A DNA stretch of 64,000 bases from NCBI GenBank assembly GCA_017470325.1, contig JAFUES010000007.1, forward strand, positions 1 to 64,000. The letters are read 5' to 3'. The notes beneath the pieces were generated by a model, which was not told where the DNA came from, searched no databases, and was given only the letters and a program-made list of their open reading frames with translations. A program made the position numbers and the translations under genes. This DNA is from Oscillospiraceae bacterium (GTDB lineage Bacteria > Bacillota_A > Clostridia > Oscillospirales > Oscillospiraceae). Of this stretch, positions 16,634 to 23,197 are shown piece by piece. The stretch's first letter is position 1; the number at the start of each line of letters is the position of its first letter.

Positions 16634-16701
16634 GCGCCGAAACCTGTGTATAATGTACGACCAAGAGAGCCATCCGGCCCTCTGGTACTTTGTTTTCTGT
16701 T

Positions 16702-16920
16702 TTACAGCTTCCGGACCGTGTCCACCCGCCAGAGCACGTTCAGGCCGGAGCCGTTGTCCCAAGCCATCAGCAGGCTGCCGGTGTCGTCCACACCGAGGAC
16801 CGTGCCGCCGGTGCCGGGAGGCGGAGCCTGCTCATCGTCCATGCTGACAAGCTCCACGCGGGTGCCGCGCGGGTAGGCTGCCCGGAGCTGCTGCAGCTCT
16901 GCCTTCGTAATCCCCCTCAT
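16702..16920 (-). CDS. DUF4314-type small protein (cassette D, second gene)
   Basis: The 72-residue protein starts MRGITKAELQQLRAAYPRGT, then RVELVSMDDEQAPPPGTGGT and VLGVDDTGSLLMAWDNGSGL. The PRGTRVELVSMDDxxAPPxGTxGTVxGVDDxGSLxVxWDNGSxL pattern is that of DUF4314 proteins, common in Firmicutes conjugative elements and phages and of unknown biochemical role; an SH3-like barrel is likely. The ATG at 16920 has GGAGG 7 bases upstream and overlaps the stop of the preceding gene by 4 bases. Confidence 0.85.
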   Translation of the reverse strand: MRGITKAELQQLRAAYPRGTRVELVSMDDEQAPPPGTGGTVLGVDDTGSLLMAWDNGSGLNVLWRVDTVRKL

Positions 16921-17696
16921 GCGTTTTCCTCCTGCGATGCCGCCGCAGCCTTGGCTGCATCGCGCTTGGCCTTCTGCGCCGCGCTGAAGGCGTCTGCCGC
17001 GGCTTTGTTGGGGAAGGCCGCATTGCCGGAGAGCCGTTTCAGGAGGATCGCACGCTGGGCCTTGCTTTCGTTGCCTTTGAAGCCCATGCGGAGGAGCCAG
17101 ACGCGGAAGGAAAACTTCTCGCTCTCGACGTCCTTCTCGTAGCTGGTCACGCGCTTGGCCTGCTTCGCCATCGAGCATAGCGCTGCGATGAAAGCCATGT
17201 AAGCCTGAATCTCCTCCGGGCTAGGCATGGTGTCCCACCAAGGGAAGCACACTCTGTCACCCTTCACCTGAATGGTCAGGCGATCCGCGGCCAGTGCCTT
17301 CTGCGTCAGGCGGGCCTTGCTGTCCACCAGCTTCTGCAGCCTGTCAAGGCTGTCCGGGTTGAAGCCGTCCAGCGGCAGGCTGATCTCCAGCCCTTCCTTC
17401 TCCGCAGCCTCGGTGCTCTCCTCAGTGGCAGGCGCGGCTTCCGGGGTGTTCCGGAGATCCGGTTCCTCTTCCGGCTCAAAGCCCGCGGCCTTGATCTCGT
17501 CGTAAACCTTGAGGATGGTGCCATTGTCGACCGTGTCGTCCCAGCTCAGGATGCCGGTCTTGTCGACCGTAAAGCCGCCGATGCGGTAGGCCATGGTCGG
17601 GACGCCTTCGTAGGTGCCCTTCTCGCCGGTGGCGTGGGTGATGATGCTGACCAGTCTCTTGCGGTCGCTGCCGGTAACGTTGAAATTGATGCTCAT
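16917..17696 (-). CDS. conserved mobile-element protein (cassette D, first gene)
   Basis: The 259-residue protein starts MSINFNVTGSDRKRLVSIIT and is often found beside DUF4314 genes in clostridial elements, sometimes labelled virulence-related; no function is established. The N-terminal domain (1-75) has an IGGFTVDKTGILSWDD strand region. An acidic linker (EPEEEPDLRNTPEAAPATEE) follows. The C-terminal domain (about 105-245) begins LEISLPLDGFNPDSLDRLQK and ends in an Ala/Lys-rich helix. The first gene of the unit lies behind promoter module 4. Confidence 0.75.
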   Translation of the reverse strand: MSINFNVTGSDRKRLVSIITHATGEKGTYEGVPTMAYRIGGFTVDKTGILSWDDTVDNGTILKVYDEIKAAGFEPEEEPDLRNTPEAAPATEESTEAAEKEGLEISLPLDGFNPDSLDRLQKLVDSKARLTQKALAADRLTIQVKGDRVCFPWWDTMPSPEEIQAYMAFIAALCSMAKQAKRVTSYEKDVESEKFSFRVWLLRMGFKGNESKAQRAILLKRLSGNAAFPNKAAADAFSAAQKAKRDAAKAAAASQEENA

Positions 17697-17739
17697 GGGG
17701 TGCCTCCTAAAAATGTAAATGTCCGCGGGGTTCTCCCTT

Positions 17740-17812
17740 TCGGCATGTTCATATTCGCTCTACTCCGCAGATATAGCAAGTTAATTCGGAGGCATATTGT
17801 ACACAAAGATTT
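17740..17812 (-). promoter_or_regulatory. repeated promoter module, copy 4 (drives cassette D)
   Basis: Minus strand: -35 TTGCTA at 17774-17779, 17-base spacer ending TAGAGC, -10 GAATAT at 17751-17756, distal TTTGTGT at 17801-17807. The spacing from distal box to -35 is identical to copies 2 and 3. Confidence 0.78.
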
Positions 17813-17841
17813 GCAGCTGGAATTGTTCATAATACAGCACA

Positions 17842-19074
17842 TTATGCTGCATTTTTGACCGCTTCCGCATATGGAATCTTCTGCCCGTCCCGGACCAGAA
17901 AGATCTGATCGGCGCTGCCGACCTGGGCCAGATACCGGTTGACGATCACATCGGCATACTTCGGGTCCAATTCAACCGTATAGCAGATCCGCTTCAGCTG
18001 ATCCGCCGCGATAAGCGTGCTGCCCGAGCCGCCGAAGGGGTCCAGCACAATGCAGTTGCTCATGGAGCTGTTTTTGATCGGGTAGGCGATCAGGTTGACC
18101 GGCTTCATCGTCGGGTGCAGATCATTCTTCTTGGGTTTATCATATTCCCATACCGTGGTCTGCTTCCGGTCTGCATACCACTGATGCCGCCCGCCCTTCT
18201 TCCAACCGAAGAGCACAGGTTCGTGTAACCATTGATATGGGCTCCGGCCCAGCACCAGACTGTTCTTTTTCCAGATGCAGCAGCCGGAAAGATAAAAGCC
18301 AGCCTCCTCGAATGCTCTCCGAAAGGCCAGCCCGTGCGAATCACTGTGGAAAACATAAATGGACGCGTCGTCCATCATGTTCTGTTCCATATTGACATAT
18401 GCGGCAAAGAGGAACTTTTCAAACTGCTCCTCTGCCATTTTATCGTTTTTGATCTTCCCAGCGGAACCTTCATAGTCCACGTTGTACGGAGGATCGGTCA
18501 CCACGAGATTGGCCTTCCGGCCTGCCATCAGCAGATCGTAGGTCTCCGGCAGCGTACTGTCGCCGCAGACGAGCCGGTGCTCACCGAGCAGCCACAGGTC
18601 CCCTTCCCGGGTGACGGTCGGCTGCTGAAGCTGGGCATCGATATCAAACTCATCCTCCACGATCTCCTTGTCGTGGACAGAATTCATGAGCTGCTCGATC
18701 TCCGGAGGATCGAAGCCGGTGAAGGTTACATCGAAATCCGAATCTTGCAGCTCTGCGATCAGATCGGCCAGAAGCTCCTTGTTCCATTCGCCGGTGATCT
18801 TGTTCAGCGCGATGTTCAGAGCACGCTCTTTGGTCTTGTCGATATCGATCACAATGCAGTCGATTTCGGTATAGCCCAGGTCCTTCAGGACCGTCACGCG
18901 CTGGTGGCCGCCGATGATGGTCATGTCGCTGTTCACGATGATCGGCTCACAGTATCCGAATTCCTCGATGCTGCGCTTGATCTTCTCATATTCTTTATCC
19001 CCCGGCTTCAGCGCTTTCCGGGGATTATATGACGCGGGCACAAGGTCCGCGATCTTGATTTTTCTCAGGTTCAT
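17842..19074 (-). CDS. ParB-domain / DNA methyltransferase fusion (beta class)
   Basis: A 410-residue adenine-N6 or cytosine-N4 methyltransferase is fused to a ParB/Srx-like domain. Residues 1-100 carry SYNPRKALK and TIIGGHQRV, the ParB nuclease-like core. The catalytic TDPPYNVDY is at 193-201 and the SAM-binding DPFGGSGST is at 345-353. DPPY before FGG identifies the beta group. The target is not predictable. Such phage enzymes protect DNA from host restriction or regulate packaging. It has AAGGAG 6 bases before ATG. A SAM synthetase gene is carried 2 kb upstream. Confidence 0.93.
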   Translation of the reverse strand: MNLRKIKIADLVPASYNPRKALKPGDKEYEKIKRSIEEFGYCEPIIVNSDMTIIGGHQRVTVLKDLGYTEIDCIVIDIDKTKERALNIALNKITGEWNKELLADLIAELQDSDFDVTFTGFDPPEIEQLMNSVHDKEIVEDEFDIDAQLQQPTVTREGDLWLLGEHRLVCGDSTLPETYDLLMAGRKANLVVTDPPYNVDYEGSAGKIKNDKMAEEQFEKFLFAAYVNMEQNMMDDASIYVFHSDSHGLAFRRAFEEAGFYLSGCCIWKKNSLVLGRSPYQWLHEPVLFGWKKGGRHQWYADRKQTTVWEYDKPKKNDLHPTMKPVNLIAYPIKNSSMSNCIVLDPFGGSGSTLIAADQLKRICYTVELDPKYADVIVNRYLAQVGSADQIFLVRDGQKIPYAEAVKNAA

Positions 19075-19124
19075 GGATTTACTCCTTTGGGTATAAAAAT
19101 AGCGTCTCTTTTTGAGTCGCAGTA

Positions 19125-19153
19125 TTGTATATAGCAGATATGTGTGGTAGTAT
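19125..19153 (+). promoter_or_regulatory. promoter of the YwaF-like gene
   Basis: TTGTAT (19125-19130), 17 bases, then TAGTAT (19148-19153), about 40 bases before the ATG. It is the only plus-strand promoter candidate in this part of the prophage. Confidence 0.6.
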
Positions 19154-19192
19154 AAATTTAGTTCAGTAACGCGTTAGTTTGGAGATGATCAG

Positions 19193-19978
19193 ATGCAATC
19201 AAATTTCTGGATCATGAGCCCATTCAACACGGTCTTTTTGTGCGTTTCCGCATGTTTCCTATGCCTTCTCATAGTTGCAAGCATACTCTTGCACAAAAAG
19301 AGTGAGAGAACAAAATCTCTGGTATTGATCATATCCTGTATCATTACGCAAATTGGCTTTATTCTGTACAAGATTTTTCTGTCGCTTGACAGCGATTTCA
19401 ATATTATCACTGCCAGCATGGGTGGCTTCAACTGGTGGGGAGAACTTCCCCTACAGCTTTGCAACATCAATATGATCATAATTCCGATCGCCGTATGGAA
19501 GAAAAACCGTTCCCTTGCCTGCTTTGGTTTTTTCCTTGGGCCGCTTGGCGCGTTGATGGCGCTGATCATGCCGGGAAACGGTTTTGACGGATACAGCCTG
19601 CTCCTGCCGCGGATGCTCGGATATTATGGGACTCATTTCATGGTCGTGATAGAAGGGCTTGCACTTGTAACCTTCGACCTGTTTCGGCCTAGACTTCGTG
19701 ACCTTCCGAAAGCAATCCTCACTGCATTTCTAATCACCTTTGCCGTTTTCTGTTTCAATATGCTGCTTCGATGGAGCGGCCTTCATCCCAAAGCGAACTA
19801 TTTCTTCTCTGTCGAAACAGAAGGTAATTTCCTGCTGGAAATCTTCCACAGTTGGATTCCAATCCCATTTCTCTATTTATCCCCGGGTATTGTTATTCTC
19901 GCTGTATACATGCTGCTGATAACAATCCCGATGGAACTGATCGAAAAGAAAAAGGAGAAGCTGAATAAAATCAATTGA
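19193..19978 (+). CDS. YwaF / TIGR02206-family integral membrane protein
   Basis: The 261-residue protein has about seven membrane segments. The motif GELPLQLCNINMIIIPIAVW (residues 83-102) matches the LPLHLC signature of the YwaF/TIGR02206 family, whose role is unknown, and GPLGALMALIMPG follows. The last segment ends in a basic tail (IEKKKEKLNKIN) that should face the cytoplasm. It is transcribed against all surrounding phage genes, has its own promoter and GGAG site, and looks more AT-rich than its neighbours. These are features of a moron expressed from the prophage. Its stop overlaps that of the convergent zinc-finger gene. Confidence 0.82.
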   Translation: MQSNFWIMSPFNTVFLCVSACFLCLLIVASILLHKKSERTKSLVLIISCIITQIGFILYKIFLSLDSDFNIITASMGGFNWWGELPLQLCNINMIIIPIAVWKKNRSLACFGFFLGPLGALMALIMPGNGFDGYSLLLPRMLGYYGTHFMVVIEGLALVTFDLFRPRLRDLPKAILTAFLITFAVFCFNMLLRWSGLHPKANYFFSVETEGNFLLEIFHSWIPIPFLYLSPGIVILAVYMLLITIPMELIEKKKEKLNKIN

Positions 19979-20462
19979 GGAATGAGATAGTCGGCTTCTT
20001 CGACAGATCGATCTCCATCGGCTTCACCGGCTCTTCGCCTTCCCAGAACCGATCGCTGACATAACATTCATGACTGCAATACTGCCTATGGGGATTCCCG
20101 TAGGCAGTAAACTCTTTTCCGCATCGTTTGCAGGTAAAACCGTAGATGGAACCGGACCCCTGCCGGATCTTATCACGGTTCTCATTCCACCATTTTCTGC
20201 GGCAGGTCTCGTTGCAGTAATGGCGCTTCCGACCTGTCTTCGGCTGTTTCAGGAAAGCGCCGCAGTACCTGCAGAAGCAGCCATTCTCCTGCATCATTTG
20301 CAGGTTGGCCTTGACCGCGTCTTTGTATCCGTTGATGTTATTTTTTTTGCAGTAGTTCCGGACATCATCACGGCTCAGGTTGAGCTCCTTCGCGATATTG
20401 CGATATCCGATCCCTTGGGACCGGAGCTGCCGGATCTGCTCCTGCTGCAGTACAGTAACCAC
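19971..20462 (-). CDS. HTH / zinc-finger phage DNA-binding protein
   Basis: The 163-residue protein has an N-terminal sigma-region-4-like helix-turn-helix, QLRSQGIGYRNIAKELNLSR (about residues 12-31). Two Cys-rich zinc modules follow: CRYCGAFLKQ...HYCNETCRRKWW (about 64-91) and CKRCGKEFTAYGN...QYCSHECY (about 111-133). The architecture is that of phage transcription factors or recombinase-like regulators. It starts at GTG 20462, with GAAGGAG about 5 bases upstream. It is convergent with the YwaF-like gene. A role in controlling the repeated promoter modules downstream is possible but unproven. Confidence 0.75.
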   Translation of the reverse strand: MVTVLQQEQIRQLRSQGIGYRNIAKELNLSRDDVRNYCKKNNINGYKDAVKANLQMMQENGCFCRYCGAFLKQPKTGRKRHYCNETCRRKWWNENRDKIRQGSGSIYGFTCKRCGKEFTAYGNPHRQYCSHECYVSDRFWEGEEPVKPMEIDLSKKPTISFLN

Positions 20463-20691
20463 GTATTCTCCTTCCTGACCGTAATAATTGCGCGAAATGG
20501 GGTATGCCCAAACCGCGAAAATATGCTGTAAGGCCCGCTAACAACCGGCCTTCTATGCAGGTGTCAAGTAATACCCCTTTACAATTTCGCGAAAATCAAC
20601 GCGAGAGGGGGCGCCGGTCCCCCGCATAAACACTGGGGATTTTGGACCCCGGCCCCCCTCGGAGGCTTACCCCACCCAGAGCCCGTTTTTA
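20463..20691. other. GC-rich non-coding gap next to HNH nuclease; candidate cos region
   Basis: No gene is seen in these 229 bases. The right half is unusually C/G-rich and contains short dyads: GGGGGCGCC next to GGTCCCCC (hairpin) and GGGGATTTTGGACCCC. In HK97-class phages the cohesive-end site lies beside the HNH nuclease and small terminase genes. Here the HNH gene begins this side of the gap while the terminase is 6 kb away, so the assignment is tentative. Confidence 0.3.
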
Positions 20692-21051
20692 TCAAAAATG
20701 GTACTCGGGATGCATGTCCTGCTTGCCTGTTTTGATACTGTGGTGGCTATGGCAGAGCGCCTGCCAGTTACCCCTCTCCCAGAACAAAACAGGGTCACCG
20801 CGATGCGGCACGATGTGATCGACGTCGGTCGCGCGGACGTACTTCCCTTCTTTCAGGCACTCCACACAGAGCGGGTGCGCTTCGAGGTACTGCTTGCGGG
20901 CTCGTCGCCATGCTGCTCCATAACCACGGGAGGCAGCGCTGGGACGGTCGCCACTGTGAGCACGCGCGTGCTCTTCACAGTATTGTTTCCCATACGGCAC
21001 CAGCCGCGGGCAGCCGGGATGCTTGCAGGGTGTGTCTGGTCTACGCGGCAT
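20692..21051 (-). CDS. phage HNH endonuclease
   Basis: The 119-residue nuclease has Cys pairs in CKHPGCPRLVPYGKQYC and CVECLKEGK, then ATDVDHIVPHRG (first His of HNH), RGNWQALCHSHHSIKT (Asn and last His). RPSAASRGYGAAWRRARKQY is the linker typical of packaging HNH proteins that cooperate with terminase to nick cos. The start MPRRPDTPCKHPG at ATG 21051 overlaps the end of the SAM synthetase gene slightly in another frame; longer readings are rejected. It is separated from terminase by the accessory array. Confidence 0.9.
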   Translation of the reverse strand: MPRRPDTPCKHPGCPRLVPYGKQYCEEHARAHSGDRPSAASRGYGAAWRRARKQYLEAHPLCVECLKEGKYVRATDVDHIVPHRGDPVLFWERGNWQALCHSHHSIKTGKQDMHPEYHF

Positions 21052-21055
21052 AGCG

Positions 21056-21838
21056 TTACACCAGTCCCCATTCGGCAAACTTCTCAAATCCGCCTACGTC
21101 CACGATATACCTCCGAGCCGTCTCTACGATCTCCGTAAAGGGGATGCCGCCGACAGTCTCATCACCGATGGCACAGCAGTACTTTACTGGTTTTCCAGTT
21201 TTCTGAGCCTGCAGCCAAGCATAGATGTTTACGCTGACATCAGCCTTGGAGAGGTCCTTCCCATGCAGGCCGCCGCCAGTGACGCTATCGGCCATATCGC
21301 TGCCCAGCTTCCGATTGGTAGCACCAGCGTCCACGTCTGGGCCACCGGTCCAGTCCCCAATGGGATTGATCTCAGCGTCCGGAAACATGCCCAGCAGCTT
21401 ATGACGACTTGCATTGCTCTGGCAGATGATCAGGCGATTGCCGTCCAGGATATATTTCCCGTCACATTGGTATTTATCGTACAGCAGCCGCGCATACTGG
21501 GACAGACACTTCTGCTCATACGTGACCGGCATCCCTTTGAAAATACCGTTGTCGCCGCAGCGGAATCCAGCCTTCTGGTTTTCAGCCAGATGCGGGTCCT
21601 GCGCGACCTCATGATACAGGGGTGCAATGTCCCCAGCAATCCTCCGGACTGTCGCAGCGACATCCGGCACCGGCAGGTGAACAGAGGTCTCCGCAATGAT
21701 ATTGCAGAAGCCATGACCGAGCAGTACTTCCACAGCGATCTTCGGATTCTCCTGCAGCCTATACGCCATATCCACCAGAGCACCGGCAATTCGGTCCGCC
21801 ACCTTATCCGGATGTGCAGGGTTGACCTTTTCAAACAT
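21056..21838 (-). CDS. metK: shortened S-adenosylmethionine synthetase
   Basis: The enzyme is inferred to make S-adenosylmethionine from ATP and methionine. It has 260 residues, against about 380-400 in cellular MetK. Kept motifs are NPAHPDKVADRI (HPDK, residues 9-12), GFRCGDNGIFKGMP (about 91-104), GGPDVDAGATNRKLG (about 165-179), and GGGLHGKDLSKADVS (about 188-202, the equivalent of the GAFSGKD phosphate loop). The lost residues are mostly between motifs. Phage-carried MetK beside a methyltransferase would supply methyl donor. Activity of such a compact form is uncertain. It starts at ATG 21838. Confidence 0.88.
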   Translation of the reverse strand: MFEKVNPAHPDKVADRIAGALVDMAYRLQENPKIAVEVLLGHGFCNIIAETSVHLPVPDVAATVRRIAGDIAPLYHEVAQDPHLAENQKAGFRCGDNGIFKGMPVTYEQKCLSQYARLLYDKYQCDGKYILDGNRLIICQSNASRHKLLGMFPDAEINPIGDWTGGPDVDAGATNRKLGSDMADSVTGGGLHGKDLSKADVSVNIYAWLQAQKTGKPVKYCCAIGDETVGGIPFTEIVETARRYIVDVGGFEKFAEWGLV

Positions 21839-21962
21839 TTTTCTTTCCTCCCAGACCGAGAATTGTCATGAAAAATGCCCCACAGGGATTTTGGTCCCCG
21901 TGAGGCGTTTCGATTTTCGCAGTTTAATACTATCACAATCCAGAGGTGCAAAATAGTGAAAT

Positions 21963-22382
21963 TTACTGCAATTTATCAAGATCCTTCTGAATTTCCTCAA
22001 GCGCCAGATCGTGGAGCTGGAACAAGCGTCGATTAGAATAGTTCAGTTCCACAGCGATCTCTGGCCATGGTGCCCAGCAGAGGTACCGGCGCTCAAGAAT
22101 CAGCCTGTAATCCGTATTCTTCACAGAGTTGATCCTTGCCGTGATCTCCGCCTTCAGGTCGACCAGAGCGTCGATGTCGCTGTTGATCTCATTCTGCAGA
22201 TCCACTATTTTTACAATGATGTTCTCAAAGGACGCCGCGCCTTTATTCGGATTGTGCGGCATGCCGGAGAGCACCGATGTGGCTTTGGTGGCCAGATCGT
22301 TCAATGTGGAAAGCTGCTCAATTTTGCTGTTGATCCGCTGGTTCAGCAGATAAGCCTGACTCAAATACTCTCTTGCTGTCAT
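21963..22382 (-). CDS. DUF1492 / ArpU-like phage regulator
   Basis: The 139-residue protein resembles DUF1492, a family with a sigma-70-like C-terminal helix-turn-helix often acting as late-gene activators in Firmicutes phages. The N-terminus is a long helix (MTAREYLSQAYLLNQRINSKIE). The C-terminal region LERRYLCWAPWPEIAVELNY and NRRLFQLHDLALEEIQ is the HTH. It sits at the end of the early region, where an activator of the late operon would be expected. It overlaps the upstream small gene by 4 bases, so is coupled to it. Confidence 0.85.
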   Translation of the reverse strand: MTAREYLSQAYLLNQRINSKIEQLSTLNDLATKATSVLSGMPHNPNKGAASFENIIVKIVDLQNEINSDIDALVDLKAEITARINSVKNTDYRLILERRYLCWAPWPEIAVELNYSNRRLFQLHDLALEEIQKDLDKLQ

Positions 22383-22618
22383 ATTCCCAGTTCCTCCTTC
22401 TGGATTCGCATCATGATTGTTTTACCGTCCACTTTGGTCAAAACCTCAAACCACTCGGATTGAAAGAAGCGCTCACAGTCCTCTTTCACCTGCCGGTATT
22501 CCCGGCTCATCCGGTTCAGCTTGAGCCGCCGCAGCGCAACTCGGTAATCGTCCGCCGCCTGTATGATGATGGCGTTGGCCAGCATCTGCTCCGGCGGGAT
22601 ATTCGTTTCACGGGCCAT
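22379..22618 (-). CDS. small phage protein, unknown
   Basis: The 79-residue soluble protein starts MARETNIPPEQMLANAIIIQ and contains DDYRVALRRLKLNRMSREYR, mostly helical and basic in the middle. It is not recognised by motif, although proteins of this size commonly sit directly upstream of DUF1492 regulators. The ATG at 22618 has GAGG 8 bases upstream. Two earlier Met codons (22663, 22648) lack as good a site. Confidence 0.6.
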   Translation of the reverse strand: MARETNIPPEQMLANAIIIQAADDYRVALRRLKLNRMSREYRQVKEDCERFFQSEWFEVLTKVDGKTIMMRIQKEELGI

Positions 22619-22720
22619 ACCCTGATCCTCACTTTCACAGGTATTCATTTTCCCGCTTCGCATCTATATTTCTCAGAGTCCTGGACTCGTTGTGTTCTTC
22701 GTTATCTTAGCAGGGTGCCC

Positions 22721-23011
22721 TCAGCCGCGCTGGGCTTCAATCAGGGCACGCACCTCGTCGACGGAGCGGACCACAGCAGCGGTCCCGCCTGCCGCGAGGA
22801 TTTTCCGGATCGTCACAGTCTGTAAGGCTGTCGGCTTTCCTTTATCGGTCTTCACTTCAAATCCGAAGAAGTGACCGTCGATGCAGGCGATGATGTCCGG
22901 GATGCCTGCGGTCCCGTACTGCCCGCCGTGCTCCTTCCAGAAGAAGCAGTTGGGCACAGTTTTCAGGTAATTCCTGATCTTTGCAACAATGTCTTTCTCC
23001 AGCATTTCCAT
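22721..23011 (-). CDS. VRR-NUC domain nuclease
   Basis: The 96-residue nuclease of the PD-(D/E)XK superfamily has the VRR-NUC pattern: WKEHGGQYGTAGIPDIIACI (catalytic Asp in GIPD), then FFGFEVKTDKGKPTALQ (E.K catalytic pair) and a final helix region. These small stand-alone phage enzymes probably resolve branched DNA in replication or packaging. The ATG at 23011 has GAGGAGC just upstream. It lies between the candidate origin and the early/late regulator. Confidence 0.93.
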   Translation of the reverse strand: MEMLEKDIVAKIRNYLKTVPNCFFWKEHGGQYGTAGIPDIIACIDGHFFGFEVKTDKGKPTALQTVTIRKILAAGGTAAVVRSVDEVRALIEAQRG

Positions 23012-23197
23012 GCTCCTCGTACCATCACGGTAACGCTTTTAACGCCGGTAACCGCCATTTCACAGGGGTATGCGTATTTTTATTTTTTTACGCACGCGCA
23101 CGCACACGAGAAAAAACTTTTTCCGTGTACCCCTCTATAATTTAAGTTACACATGATATTTTAGTTACCAGATACCACCCACCGTGTGTTTTTTATA
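23012..23197. other. non-coding gap in replication module; candidate phage origin
   Basis: The gap lies between the primase-helicase and VRR-NUC genes. It contains two CGGTAAC repeats 18 bases apart (23028-23034, 23046-23052), further GTTAC elements near 23146 and 23164, T-rich runs, and a 19-base perfectly alternating purine-pyrimidine tract at 23090-23108 (ACGCACGCGCACGCACACG). Repeats plus easily melted DNA next to the primase gene suit an origin, but no function is shown. Confidence 0.4.

Noticed and set aside
16702..17178. Longer reading of the DUF4314 gene (158 codons)
   Set aside because: The extension overlaps the preceding gene in another frame and the DUF4314 start at 16920 has a proper ribosome site.
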